Source: Wyeomyia smithii | Taxonomy: Eukaryota > Arthropoda > Insecta > Diptera > Culicidae | Direction of reading: 5' to 3' | Length of the DNA: 64,000 bases | NCBI RefSeq assembly: GCF_029784165.1 | Contig: NC_073695.1 | Coordinates: 213,619,896 to 213,683,895 of the forward strand | Shown: piece by piece, positions 23,311-32,659 of the stretch | Position numbering within the stretch: position 1 is the stretch's first letter | Layout: every line of letters starts with the position of its first letter | Translations under genes and position numbers: made by a program | The notes under the pieces: generated by a model | The model's input: the letters and a program-made list of their open reading frames with translations, nothing else | What the model was told of the DNA's origin: nothing | The model's database searches: none

Positions 23311-23488
23311 GCACAAAATATGTAACGCATAAATCCAATTTTTGAACCCCTTACCCCCGTACGTAACGAAACGTAACACCTACCTTGTCATAAAAATTAC
23401 GTTACGCTGTACAAGAGATTGCTTAATAAAAATTCATACACCCCTTCCACTATGAGCGTTACGTAATTTATGGATGTCGCCTTAGTAG
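23300..23488. repeat. MITE-like repeat, copy 1 (cgttacgtaatttatggatgtcgcc)
   Basis: Carries gtaacgaaacgtaac, ataaaaattacgttacg and, at its right end, gcgttacgtaatttatgg followed by atgtcgcct. A related copy lies at 39.89-40.03 kb, where the internal blocks appear in inverse order and the same right end recurs (gcgttacttaatttatag). The internal cgtaac/gttacg words are mutually inverted, so the element is palindromic. No coding sequence. Confidence 0.6.
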
Positions 23489-23939
23489 TTTCCTGGGATG
23501 AAAATATTTTTTCTTTTATTTAAGGATCAAAATGATTTCTACATTGTTTGCATGTTCAACCTGTTCATTTCTCTATTACCTACATTTAACCTCCCGAGAG
23601 TCACTTAATGCGAATATTCAATTCTAATCATATATTAATCGAATTCAATAATTCGACTGCTTAAAAGTTCGTGACTCATCTGTTTTAGAAAAATTGATGG
23701 AAAACCTGATATTTCGCATGAGGATCATTCCATACGAAGTGTACACGACCATCATAGATTTTGCTCAAAGTGGGGGGAATTATTCATCTAGTGTCACTTC
23801 GGAAAAATCCCAATTATAGTGTGGATTGGAGTACCCCCCGCTTTCACCACAATAGATCTAAGTACTGGTCGCAGTGGTATAATGTCCCCAACAAGGACCC
23901 CCCGCTCTGTAGAACTCCCTCTTTGTTGCAAAATAACGC

Positions 23940-26110
23940 ATTTGTTGTCTTGTTTATTTTGAATGAGATAAGCCAAGAAATTCAGAAAACAATATTATTT
24001 TTACCGGAAGTGTTAACTAAATAGGTTATTTTTGTATTTGGAAACTACTCTGAAACATTTTTTGGTAAACACAGCCCGATTTTTTTTGAAATTTGGTTAC
24101 TTAATCGTGTTCCTAGAAAAAATTTACGTAGGAAAAACTTATCACCCCGAGCCATTCTCGAGTTATACAATTTTTACGGAAATAGTTTGAATTTTCTTAA
24201 TTTCTCCTCTTCTTTTTCGTAAGACGTCCAAAAAGTGCTGGTAGTTGATTTAAAAAAAAAAACACACCAAGGAATCCAGAAAAAAATATTATTTTTGACC
24301 GGAAGTGTTGAAACCAAATTTGCATTTTTCGGTAAATTTTTTATTTGAAATTTGATAGCTCCATCATGTTCCTCGGAAAATTTTACGTAAGAAACACTTA
24401 TCAGCCCGGGGTAATATGGGCCAATCTCGAGTTATAACATTTTTACGAAAATAGTTAAAAAATTCTTAATTTCTTAATAGACGTAGGACGTCCGAAAAAT
24501 ACTGATACCTAGGTGATTTTTGAAGGGAATAAACCAAGAAATCTTGAAAAAATATTATTGTTGACCGGGAGTGTTGTCAGATAGATCATTTTTGTAATTA
24601 AAAACTAAACTTGCATTTTTTTTTTGCAAATGCAGCTGATTTCATTTTAAATTAGATAGTTTTATTGGGTTCCTCAGAAAATTTTACGTTAGAAACACAC
24701 ATCAATCTCGATTTATAACATTTTTTACGAAAATAAATTTTGAATGCTTAATTTATTTTTCTTACAATTCATAGACACAAGACGTCCGGAAAATAGTGGT
24801 TGGCGGTTTTTAAAAAATACACCAAGAAATCCAGGAGAAATATTGATTTTTGTCCAGAAGTGTTGCCAGATAGATTATGTATGTATTTGAAAAGTAAATG
24901 TGCTTTTTTCGGCAAACGCAGCCAAGTTTATCTTAAAGTTAATAGTGTCATCGTGTTTCTCGGAAAATTTTACGTTAGAAACACTCATCACTTCGAGGTT
25001 ATATGAGCCATTCTCGAGTTATAACATTTTGATGAAAATAATTTTGGATTTCTTAAATAATTTTTCTTGCAATTCATATACGTAGGACGTCCAATTATTA
25101 CTGGTAGATGATTTTTGAAGAAAATAAACCGAGAAAAACAAAAAAAATATATTATGGCCAGATAGAAACGTCCGAAAAATACTGGTAGTTGATTTTTAAA
25201 GAGAAAACACCAAGGAGTCCAGAAAAAAATATTTTTGCCCGGAAGTGTTGCCGGATAAATTGTTTTTGTATTTAAAAATTAAATTTACATTTTTCGGCGA
25301 ATGCAGCCAATTTTATTTTAATTTGATAGTGTCATCGTGTTCCTCGGAAAATTTTGCGTAAGAAACTCTTATCACCCCGGGGTAATATGAGCCATTCTTG
25401 AGTTATAACATTTTTATGAAAACAGTTATGGATTTTTTAATTTTTTTTCTTACGATTCATAGACGTAAGACGTCCGATAAATACTGGTAGGTGATTTTTG
25501 AAGAAAATAAACCAAGGCATCCAGAAAAATTTTGTTTTCGACCGGAAGTGTTGCCAAATAGGTTATTTTTGTATTTAGAAACTAAACTTGCATTTTTCGG
25601 CAAATGCAGCTGATTCCATTTTAAATTTGGTAGTTTCACTGTGTTTCTTAGAAAAATTTTACGCAGAAAACACTCGTCGCTTCTAGGTAATATGAGCCAA
25701 TCTCGAGTTATAACATTTTTACAAGAACAGTTTCAGATTGCTTAATACATTTTTCTTACAATTCATAGGAAATTTTCGAAAACAAAATAGACCAAGGAAT
25801 CCAGCAAAAAATTTGTCTCGAAGCGTTGATAGATAACATTTTTAAGGAAAAAGCTTTGGATTTCCTAATTAATTTTTCTTACAATTCATAAACGTAAAAC
25901 GTCCGATAAACTCCGAAAAAAAAACAGAATAATATTATTTTCGACCGGAAGTGTTGCCTGTTTGGTAATTTTTGTATTTGAAAACTAAATATTCATTTTT
26001 CGGCAAATGCAGTCAATTTTATGTAAAATTTGATAGTGTCATCGTTTTCCTCGAACAATTTCACGTTAGAAACACACGCCTCGTTAGTGACTGTAGAGTT
26101 ACTCGCCTCG
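23940..26110 (+). repeat. Degenerate ~290-bp tandem repeat (satellite), about 7-8 units
   Basis: The marker ccggaagtgttg (with variants) occurs near 24004, 24297, 24564, 24856, 25239, 25541, 25813 and 25941, and the marker gacgtccgaaaaat near 24228, 24489, 24783, 25087, 25168, 25466 and 25894. Spacing is mostly 266-302 bp; one interval is enlarged by an ~80-bp internal duplication and one near the end is shortened. Other shared words in order are tcatcgtgttcctcgg, ttttacgt-agaaacac, and atctcgagttataaca. Units are substantially diverged, so the array is old. No coding potential. It sits in a smooth intron. Confidence 0.88.
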
Positions 26111-26159
26111 TCCTCTGTAATAGGGCTTAATATTTTCATCTTTCTAAAAAAATATAAAC

Positions 26160-26620
26160 CGTGAAAAAAAAAAACGTTTTTTCTCTACAAAAAAATATTT
26201 TCAAATAATTATCTCAAAAAGCGCTTTTAAAAAACATAAAAACCTGAAAAGATTACCTAAACATTGATGAACTGAAAAGATTAACCTGATCATGGAAAAA
26301 TGAAAAAAAGTTGATTTTTTTTGTAATATGTCTTCGGCAAAGTTGTAGGTAGTAGTTTTGTCTTTCCAGAAATACGGCGCAGACAAAAAAAATATAGAAG
26401 AAAAAATACAGGAATATTATTACAATTTAAATATCTCGAAAAAACTTATTCATTATGAACAAAATTTCGTTTAGGTTTTTGAGATAATCATTTAAATTTT
26501 CAATTTATTTTTATTGATAAATAATTTTTTTTTCACTGTGTATTTTTTTTGAAAGACAAAATTATTATCTACAACTTTGCCAAAGACGTCACACCGATCA
26601 AACAAAACGTTCTTACTCTA
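26160..26620. repeat. AT-rich palindromic element
   Basis: The 37-nt block at 26331-26367 and its inverted copy at 26551-26587 share one axis (sum 52918); they contain ggcaaagttgta and tacaactttgcc. Flanking AT-rich arms also match loosely on the same axis, including the ataattatctcaa / tttgagataat words near the centre. No target duplication is identified. Non-coding. Confidence 0.7.
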
Positions 26621-26868
26621 AAAAAAAAAACCTTTTACAAATTAGTCGTGATTCAAAAAAATGATATCTTCAGCCCATATCTGTGCAACGGTTCAGCCAG
26701 ATCAAAAATGGTCAATAAAATGGTTGCCTGTTTGAGTGGAATTGCAGATAATTGAAGAGCAAAGAAAAACTTTGAAATTACATTTTTGAAAAATTCTAGT
26801 AGTTTTTAATTGTGTAATTATTTATTTGAAAACCTTTTATAATTTTGATATTTTTTTGTTTTAGTATA

Positions 26869-27470
26869 CTGCCCATAATCGCATATTTGTAACATTTGCA
26901 AAATTGGTTGTTCGAGCAATTCGCACTTTTATATTTTGACCTTAAATGCATTGTTACTAATATATTCTCGCAAATAGACACTTTAACTAAACTTAGTATC
27001 ATGAAGAAAGCACTACTTTACACTATGTATACATTGAATATTACTTTTGAAGTCAAATTGGTTGAAATTTTTGCAATGATACATTTATGCCGTCACTTTC
27101 AAGCTACTTTTGGAATATATCACATGGAAAAAGAAGTTTTTCATGTATTCAACAAGCATGAGCTGAACATCAGAAACGGATCACCGGTGGTTGGTTACCG
27201 GACCAGAATAACTTCCGAGTTCCAAAGGATGCAGATGTGGATTTGGATGGAAACTTTTTCGACAAAAAAGTTGAAAAAGTTAAGTAGTGTGACAATTATG
27301 CTGTTATTTACGCTATGTGACAAAACAACTTGGTATTTTTTACGACTTTTTTCACACAAACATAAGCATATTTTTCCAGATGTAAAAAGTACATACTATT
27401 CTAAGCATTTCCCAATAAAAAGCACGAAATCCATAAAATGTCGAATGTTACAATTATGCGATCACAGGCA
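26869..27470. mobile_element. ~600-bp TA-flanked MITE
   Basis: The left end reads TA-ctgcccataatcgcat and tttgtaacatt; the right end, reversed, reads TA-ctgcctgtgatcgcat and aattgtaacatt. The matching ends next to TA on both sides fit a Tc1/mariner-type non-autonomous element. A 222-codon open frame (26896-27564) runs through and beyond it, but it lacks an ATG start and contains no transposase motif that I can see, so I do not treat it as a gene. Confidence 0.65.
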
Positions 27471-27479
27471 GTATACTGT

Positions 27480-29340
27480 TTTTCAATTGGACCCTTTCTG
27501 GTTTACTTCTGTCCTAATCTTACATATACCGTACTGCATCAAATTTCGAACCCTTAAGCTATGATGTAACTTCTTGCACTAAAAAAGCAACGAAAAATGA
27601 ATTTTCTCGACGATATTAAAGGTTTAACATGTTAGTTATTTTATTTTTGTTGCAATTTAGTGCTATTTATGTAGATTCAAACATGTTTTGTTTATTAAAT
27701 GAACGAGAATTCAGGTATCGGATTTGATTCAAATTTCGAACACTTCAATGTAATCACTAAGAGAAAGATAGGCAAACCGTCTCGACACTGAGTGTCACTT
27801 TTTTCAACGCCTGCTGGTTGCCTGGAAGTGGTCCTGCAGTGAAGAGCTTTACATCACTGGGTGAAACACATTCTAAGGAACAAAATGGAATATAATAATC
27901 ATACTTTTGATTACTCTAGTTAGCTATAATAATGTAATTTTTATCCCGAAGTGTTCGAAGTTTGAGATAGATAGAGTTTGAGATAGAGATAGTTTGAGTC
28001 AAAACGGTACGAACGGTTATATTTATATTTTTTCTGAAGTTTCCTTTTTTGCTGATTTTGGTGAACTTTTATAAATTTGTTTTATACAATTCTTTTACGT
28101 TTTTGCTAGAGATTATGTTTATTTCATATCCCGTTTTTAGATGTACTTTTATTCTCTTGTACTACCGTTTTTTTGCGTTTTGCCTTGTTTTTGGTAACAT
28201 TTTGGATATTTCAGTCATTACTTTGTCATTTCTTCAGGTTTTGCTTTTTCGTTTTGTTAAAGTTTTTTTTTTCGAAATTTACGTGTTCTGTTTTTCGTTT
28301 ATAACAATGTTTATAACAATGTTTAACTTCTTTCGTTTTCTTGTTTATTTTTATTAAAACTTTCACAACTCATGATGCTCACTTTTCAACTTGGTGTCAA
28401 TGGCGTTTTATAAGTGTTTCATTCCAGTTTTTGCTCGTGACAGATATGCTTTGTATATTGTATATTAGCTTTACACATATTGTGATTTGTTGATATGTTA
28501 TGATTTTCCATACTTCAAATTCTTGGATGATCGAATGTACTTATTTTAACAGTCTCAGTTAATTTTTTCAACTGTCATATTAAATTTTCGATTGAGTTTT
28601 CATAAAAAAATAAGAATATTGACCTAAAATCACATTGTTAGAAATAATCTGAATCTTACACAATTATTTTAAAGGGTTGTTGGACCTATCAACTTTCAAT
28701 TATCCTTGAAACCTGACAGTCGTATCGGTCTTGTTTAACAAAAATAAAAGCAAGGGTTAAAATAGAATTCACGCCTTAGTCACTGCCATACCGCGATCAC
28801 AGTCTACTTTTTCCACGATGCGTCATAATCTCAGCAAATGTCAATGAACCATCAAAGCACTTTCGATCGACTGTACAACAAGACGAGATGCAACAAGCTG
28901 TGCGTACTTCGAACCCAGTTTATTTCATAGTCAGAGTTCGACGCTATCAACACTGCCGAAGGTGCACGACCCATGCTATACCGAAACAAGGCCGGTCAAT
29001 CTAAAATAAGTTGTGTGTGGTTAGTTCACTAAATAATTGAATGCACAGACGACATGTCAGTGAATCCGCAGCAAAGTGGTTGGTCCTGTATATGCATGCC
29101 GATAGAAATAGAATCGATCTCTATACGCTAGTCATCAGTTGCGAAGTACTGAGAGTCCGACAGACTTCTTTACCGTCGTCGTCATAGTCGTAGTCATAGT
29201 TGTTGTCGGTTGTTTGCATGGTCGGTTCGAATCGATTGGTACTAAATTGGGTAGATAAAAATGGATGAACGTCTGATTCAAGACAAAAATTGAATTGCTA
29301 TGTAAATCAGGTGTGAGTTCGGAAGCTGACGATGGAGGAT
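27480..29340. other. Gene-free intron stretch, T-rich strand
   Basis: Nothing coding is recognisable. The hydrophobic 102-codon frame at 28049-28357 comes from a T-rich strand (Phe/Leu/Val codons) and has no ATG-initiated conserved domain. Simple TCG/TAG-rich sequence occurs near 29172-29210. Confidence 0.5.
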
Positions 29341-29351
29341 GTACGTTTTTG

Positions 29352-29705
29352 AAGTAGAATACTTCTCTCAGGAAGTTCGGCTACATAGGGATGTGAAATG
29401 AAAATCTAAAACCGAAAAAAGTTAAAAATTTGTCCAATTTCAAATGCTAATAAATCGGTTAGTATTCGATGGATTTCCTTCGTTCTTGCAGCAATAGATT
29501 GGAAAATCTTCTAAGATTCTTCCCAAAATAAGATAATTGTAATTTTATTATTCACACTATTGTACTATTGGAAATAGTCAAGCCTTGTCAAAACGAAAAA
29601 TTCGACCTCTAATTGGTCGTTATAAGCTTGCTTCCCAAGCACGATCGACAGGATCATATACCTTGCAATTGAAAACATGCTATTTGGCCTATATAAGAGC
29701 CTGTT
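29352..29705 (+). repeat. Promoter-bearing dispersed repeat, copy B
   Basis: Very similar to 31977-32316 along about 340 bp. Contains gaagttcggctacataggg, tccaatttcaaatgc, ttgcagcaat, ttgtactattg and aagccttgtcaaaac, then cgacctctaattggtcg (29604-29620), in which an ATTGG (CCAAT) core sits inside a CGACC/GGTCG inverted repeat. TATATAAG follows at 29690-29697, 70-75 nt downstream, then agcctgtttcagccg. A CCAAT box plus TATA box at this spacing looks like a pol II promoter. It could be an LTR U3, a MITE or a promoter captured from a host gene; I cannot decide. Confidence 0.75.
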
Positions 29706-29814
29706 TCAGCCGCAGCCGCTCATAATAGTTCTAGACAGCGACAACAGCAGTCGTCCTTCCTTAGCAGCAGCACTAGCGGTTTTTCTCAGCGTGTGTCGCC
29801 AGACAGCCATTATT

Positions 29815-30290
29815 CCCCCCGTGTTGGGGCAGCATGAAGATTGCCATCAGGAAATCCAATTTTGGAAATCAAAATGCCTTTTTGAAGGCAAGTAAACAAG
29901 TCATTGAAAGTTAATAATTTTTGTCAACGCAAGCAAGCATTCTGGGATGCATCCTAACAATTTAAATTTGTCGCACCCGTCTAATTTACTGAATGTGAAA
30001 TAGCTTCCACAGTGCATGTTGTCCGTGTATCTTAATTCCCCCAATGTTAGGGCAGCTCAAAGGTTGTAATTAGCAACCGATTTTGAACCGCAACATGCTT
30101 TTTTCAAGGCAAATAAAAAATAATTGAAGGTTAATAATTTTCTGGCATCAACACAAGCAGACATTCTGTGCGGGATGCAATCAAATTCTGTTGTAGTTGT
30201 CTAATTTTCGCTTTATTTAGTAAACCCCCCACTGTAGGGGCAGCGTAAAGGCTGCGATCAGCATAACCGACATTGAATAATAAACTGCCC
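29815..30290 (+). repeat. Degenerate tandem repeat with CCCC...GGGGCAGC hairpins
   Basis: Three successive units begin with ccccccgtgttggggcagc (29815), cccccaatgttagggcagc (30040) and ccccccactgtaggggcagc (30224). Each is followed by words such as ...gattttgaa, ttttcaaggcaa(g/a)ta, attgaaagttaataattt and acgcaagcaagcattctg / acacaagcagacattctg. Spacing is about 225 and 185 bp. The C/G blocks can form short hairpins. It directly follows the TATA-containing repeat, as if it were its transcribed body. Confidence 0.7.
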
Positions 30291-30815
30291 TGTTAGTACG
30301 CATTCACAAAAGCAGTTAGTTCGACTATGCAGAGCTAATATGAAGTCGATTCAATCAATCAGCATAAACAGAATTTCGTCGTCTCCCAGCTGCCAAGTTG
30401 CAACATGATGCAACACGCAACAGCGAGCAAACGAAACCGCTTGATGTTACAAACCGCAATAAGATACGGGTTAAAACCGTTGCGTGTGTGAGAGCACCAT
30501 CGGTGTTTATTCGCTGGATACACTATCTACTGAACGCAATAATCTGCTTACATGCGACATGGGGACGGGAACATTTTCTTCAACCAAGCTGCACAACACG
30601 ACACAAAACATGTTATTTTGTTGCTTCAATGAGAGTGCTATCGGTCCGGCTCGACAAGAAATCATTTTTGTGCATCCGTGCTACGAAACTGAGGAAAAAC
30701 TTTAGAAACTGAAAAAAGAGGTGGAGCTTATCAAATGATCGCTCTGAACCAGAATGAAGTCACACATATTTTTCAAGTTATATCATTCCACCACGTACGT
30801 AAAATAATTCATTCC
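30290..30815. other. Unassigned segment between repeat units
   Basis: Two overlapping + strand frames (30398-30712 and 30484-30705) give short proteins with no recognised domain. The words gagcaccatcggtg and gagtgctatcggtc suggest an internal short duplication. No element ends identified. Confidence 0.35.
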
Positions 30816-30900
30816 TATTTTCATCCCTATATAAGAGCCTGTTTTAGTCGAAGCCGCTCATAGTAGTTCTGAACAGCGACGACAGCAGTCCTCCCTTAGC
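30815..30900 (+). promoter_or_regulatory. TATA segment of the dispersed repeat, copy C
   Basis: TATATAAGAGCCTGTTTTAG at 30828 onwards and the following ccgctcatagtagttctgaacagcgac match 29690-29745 closely, while the upstream CCAAT part is missing or unrecognisable. This is a third occurrence of the same TATA/start-site segment within 1.2 kb. Confidence 0.65.
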
Positions 30901-31175
30901 AGCAGCGGGAGCGAGCATTGGGTACCATCGATAGCGGATAGCGGCACAACTGTGGCATGGCTGCGAATAAGCGTAGCAGTTTCAGCGGATCTCACCATCG
31001 ATAGCAGCAGGGCCAGCAGATGCAGGTACAGCGGATACCAATGGCGGCCACAACTGTGGCATGGCTACGGATAGCGTTGCAGTTGGGCCAGCGTATAGCG
31101 GCCACAACTGTGGCATGGCTATGCATAGCGTAGCTGTTGCAGCGGGTATATCAGCATCGATAGTAGCAGGGTCAG
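30900..31175 (+). repeat. ~54-bp minisatellite
   Basis: The phrase cacaactgtggcatggct recurs at 30945, 31049 and 31103 (54 bp between the last two, about twice that between the first two). Each is followed by variants of atagcgt(a/t)gcag. A longer word, ccatcgatagcagcagg / gcatcgatagtagcagg, recurs at about 30986 and 31153. The - strand frame over this array (30982-31263) is an open consequence of the repeat, not a recognised protein. Confidence 0.75.
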
Positions 31176-31282
31176 CTGATGCAACGACACTCTCTTCACT
31201 AAAATGCTGTTTCAGTGTGGTAGCGGGAAGCATCAGCAGCAGGCTTGCATGAAGTGAATACATCAGCCAGCAACTTCCTCTA

Positions 31283-31430
31283 AGGCCTCTGCCATAGTAG
31301 ACGCGAAAAGCGGCGCGAACCGATTCGCTCGGCCGTAGGTTGATGTACAGCTCTACTGGTGGCTGTACATTAACCTACAGATGAGCGAATCGGTTCGCGT
31401 CGCTTTTCGCGTCTATTATGGCAGAGGCCT
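31283..31430 (+). repeat. Long hairpin 1: 68-bp arms, 12-nt loop
   Basis: Arms 31283-31350 and 31363-31430 are perfectly collinear inverted copies (sum 62713) with 6 differences of 68; most would be G-U pairs in + strand RNA. Arms include gacgcgaaaagcg and gcgaaccgattcgctc; the loop is ctctactggtgg. Paralogous in layout and loop (gtaYagctctact) to the hairpin at 32498-32652. No coding. It may be an insertion element or a source of double-stranded RNA. Confidence 0.85.
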
Positions 31431-31976
31431 AATGGAAAAGTTGTATCAGTTTGTTCAGAAGAATATTATTTTCGGTAATATTACAGAGATGCGATTGCGT
31501 AAATCCGATTTTGAATTGAACAATTGTTTTTTTGAGAACAAATAACACACTTATTTGAAGAGTTAATAGCTTTTGGTACCAATAGCAGTATAGTGACAGC
31601 CTCAGCGGTAGATGCAGATGCAGCCGGTACTTCCCTGAGGCCGATGTAAAGGTAAATGGGAGCAGCACGGCGAAACAGTTCGGGTTATGCTTAGACGCGC
31701 GTCATTTTTCGTTGTTGATATTCCCCACATGAAACGACGCGCTTTCGTATGATAGCGGTACTATTAGCGGTAGATGCATTTGCCAACACTTCCTCCAGTA
31801 AAGCCGTGTCTAGTTTTCAATGTGAAAACACCTTTCTCATTGTGTTGACCGTGCGCCTTAGTCCTCACTATCAAGGTAACACAGAGATGTAAGATAAACA
31901 CTACATCCTATGATAAATTGAACAATTGTTCTTATAAGGACAACAAATGAATTAATGAAGATTTAATTTTGAATTA

Positions 31977-32316
31977 GAATACTTCTCTCAGGAAGTTCGG
32001 CTACATAGGGATGTAAAATGTGAATCTAAAACTGAAAAAAGTGAGAAAAATTTCAAATGCTAATAAATCGGTTAGTTTTCGATGGATTTCCTTCGTTTTT
32101 GCAGCAATCGATTAGAAAATCTTCTAAGATTCCTACCAAATGCATGAAATTGCAATTTTATCATTCGAACTATTGTACTATTGAAAACTCTTAAGCCTTG
32201 TCAAAACACAAAATTCGACCTCTGATTGGTCGTTATACCGCGCTTTCCCAAGCACGGTCGGCAGAGTTATGGACCTAGTAAATTGGGAATGCATCATTTG
32301 GCCTATATAAGAGCTT
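31977..32316 (+). repeat. Promoter-bearing dispersed repeat, copy D
   Basis: Near copy of 29352-29705: cttctctcaggaagttcgg at the start, cgacctctgattggtcg at 32216-32232 and TATATAA at 32304-32310. The CCAAT core to TATA distance is again about 75 nt. Downstream of TATA the sequence diverges (gagcttcatcagataa). Hairpin 2 lies about 180 bp further on, as hairpin 1 lies downstream of copy C. Confidence 0.75.
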
Positions 32317-32497
32317 CATCAGATAATAAACAAACATTTCAACGGATATTAAATTGAACAACTGAAATTTGAAGAACACAAATGATTATTTGAAAAGTTA
32401 ATATTTTCTCGTTTTGCGCTATAATCCAAAGTTAATTATCTTCATCTACATGCATACTCTGACTATTATTACGTGTTTGCGTCGCTTAGTGTTTGGC

Positions 32498-32652
32498 TAC
32501 GGTCATGCAGAACGCAAATAACGGCGCGATGCGATTCGACAAGACGAAATCTGTTGAAATGTATAGCTCTACTTCGCCTTAAAAAGAGCTGTACATTTCA
32601 CCACGGTAAGGCGAATCGCATCGCGCCGGCATTCGCGTTCTGCATAACCGTA
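32498..32652 (+). repeat. Long hairpin 2: ~70-bp arms
   Basis: Outer arms tacggtcatgcagaacgc / gcgttctgcataaccgta (sum 65150), middle cggcgcgatgcgattcg / cgaatcgcatcgcgccg, and inner gaaatgtatagctct / agagctgtacatttc (sum 65155) show one 5-nt indel. Loop around 32571-32584. The shared loop/arm words with hairpin 1 show that the two are related. Contains a spurious 117-codon frame from 32473. Confidence 0.82.
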
Positions 32653-32659
32653 GTCTTTG

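Noticed and set aside
23940..26110. CRISPR-like array
   Set aside because: Period is ~290 bp, units are diverged with no spacer/repeat structure, and the genome is eukaryotic.
26896..27564. 222-codon + strand open frame
   Set aside because: No ATG start, AT-rich composition, crosses both ends of a MITE, and contains no motif I recognise. Not listed as a gene.
28049..28357. Hydrophobic 102-codon frame that looks like a membrane protein
   Set aside because: It is a by-product of T-rich sequence, which reads as Phe/Leu/Val; no family features.
30982..31263. Ala/Pro-rich protein with repeats on - strand
   Set aside because: The repeats are a DNA minisatellite; the open frame follows from its composition.
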